Shown here one piece after another: positions 5,481 through 5,542 of a stretch of DNA of 5,542 nt. Origin of the DNA: an uncultured Saprospiraceae bacterium (lineage in GTDB: Bacteria; Bacteroidota; Bacteroidia; Chitinophagales; Saprospiraceae); the NCBI GenBank assembly GCA_937967535.1, contig CALCMV010000431.1:1-5542 (forward strand). The letters are read 5' to 3'. The notes under the pieces are model-generated. The model saw nothing but the letters and a program-made list of their open reading frames with translations, was not told the DNA's origin and did no database searches. The position numbers and the translations under genes are program-made. Numbering within the stretch: the stretch's first letter is position 1; the number at the start of each line of letters is the position of its first letter.

Positions 5481-5542
5481 ATGAAAATCTATTTAGCAGC
5501 CGAAGTTATAGCAAGTTTTAATTCAGCGTTGAGTAAGCTGAC
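5481..5542 (+). CDS. Possible start of a further gene (truncated by window edge)
   Basis: An ATG 56 nt after the response regulator stop opens a frame that reads 'MKIYLAAEVIASFNSALSKL' and remains open to the window end. About 20 residues are too few to identify a family. The minus strand is closed in all three frames across this stretch, which makes a + strand gene somewhat more likely. No Shine-Dalgarno sequence is present, as elsewhere in the window. It could belong to the kinase operon or have its own promoter; TATATTGG at 5452-5459 only partly fits a -7 box. Confidence 0.35.
   Translation, partial: MKIYLAAEVIASFNSALSKL

Noticed and set aside
1..5542. CRISPR array, tRNA or rRNA, or insertion-sequence inverted repeats
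   Set aside because: No regularly spaced short repeats, no cloverleaf or rRNA-like stretch, and no terminal inverted repeats around the cassette were seen; the only flanking repeats are direct.

Overview
The window looks like chromosomal DNA of a Bacteroidota (Bacteroidetes) bacterium. Three things point that way. The first gene is the C-terminus of a bacterial alpha-2-macroglobulin of the type common in that phylum. None of the start codons has a Shine-Dalgarno sequence; they follow A/T-rich leaders instead. Two upstream regions carry TATTTTTG/TATTTTTA boxes resembling the Bacteroidota -7 consensus TAnnTTTG. This assignment rests on gene content and signals only; no species can be named.

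Layout. (1) 1-642 (+): the 3' end of an alpha-2-macroglobulin gene, followed by a strong intrinsic terminator (671-708). (2) 714-2369 (-): a small accessory cassette made of a PD-(D/E)XK nuclease of the Rpn/PDDEXK_2 group, then an antitoxin and an overlapping RelE/ParE-type toxin. (3) 2430-2515 (+): a decayed second copy of the alpha-2-macroglobulin 3' end together with its terminator. (4) 2648-5424 (+): a tightly coupled two-gene signalling operon. It encodes a very hydrophobic histidine kinase with about 16 predicted membrane helices and a HisKA_2-like kinase core, then a stand-alone receiver-domain response regulator 2 nt downstream. (5) From 5481 (+): the first 62 nt of what may be another gene, cut by the window edge.

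Two observations stand out. First, the nuclease/toxin-antitoxin cassette lies between direct repeats derived from the end of the alpha-2-macroglobulin gene: 28/31 identical in the coding part and 49/53 in the terminator part, with 80 bp missing from the second copy. This suggests the cassette was inserted at, or captured by duplication of, the 3' end of that gene. Second, the membrane half of the histidine kinase appears to be a tandem duplication of one 8-helix unit. The two halves match helix for helix and loop for loop, giving an unusual 8+8 TM sensor.

Functionally, the alpha-2-macroglobulin is a periplasmic or outer-membrane-associated protease trap. The cassette has the flavour of a small defence or selfish module. 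The kinase/receiver pair is probably a membrane-sensing phosphotransfer system whose output protein is encoded elsewhere or acts by protein-protein contact. Base composition drops from about half G+C in the alpha-2-macroglobulin gene to about a third in the kinase/receiver genes (sampled by eye), so the segments may have different histories.
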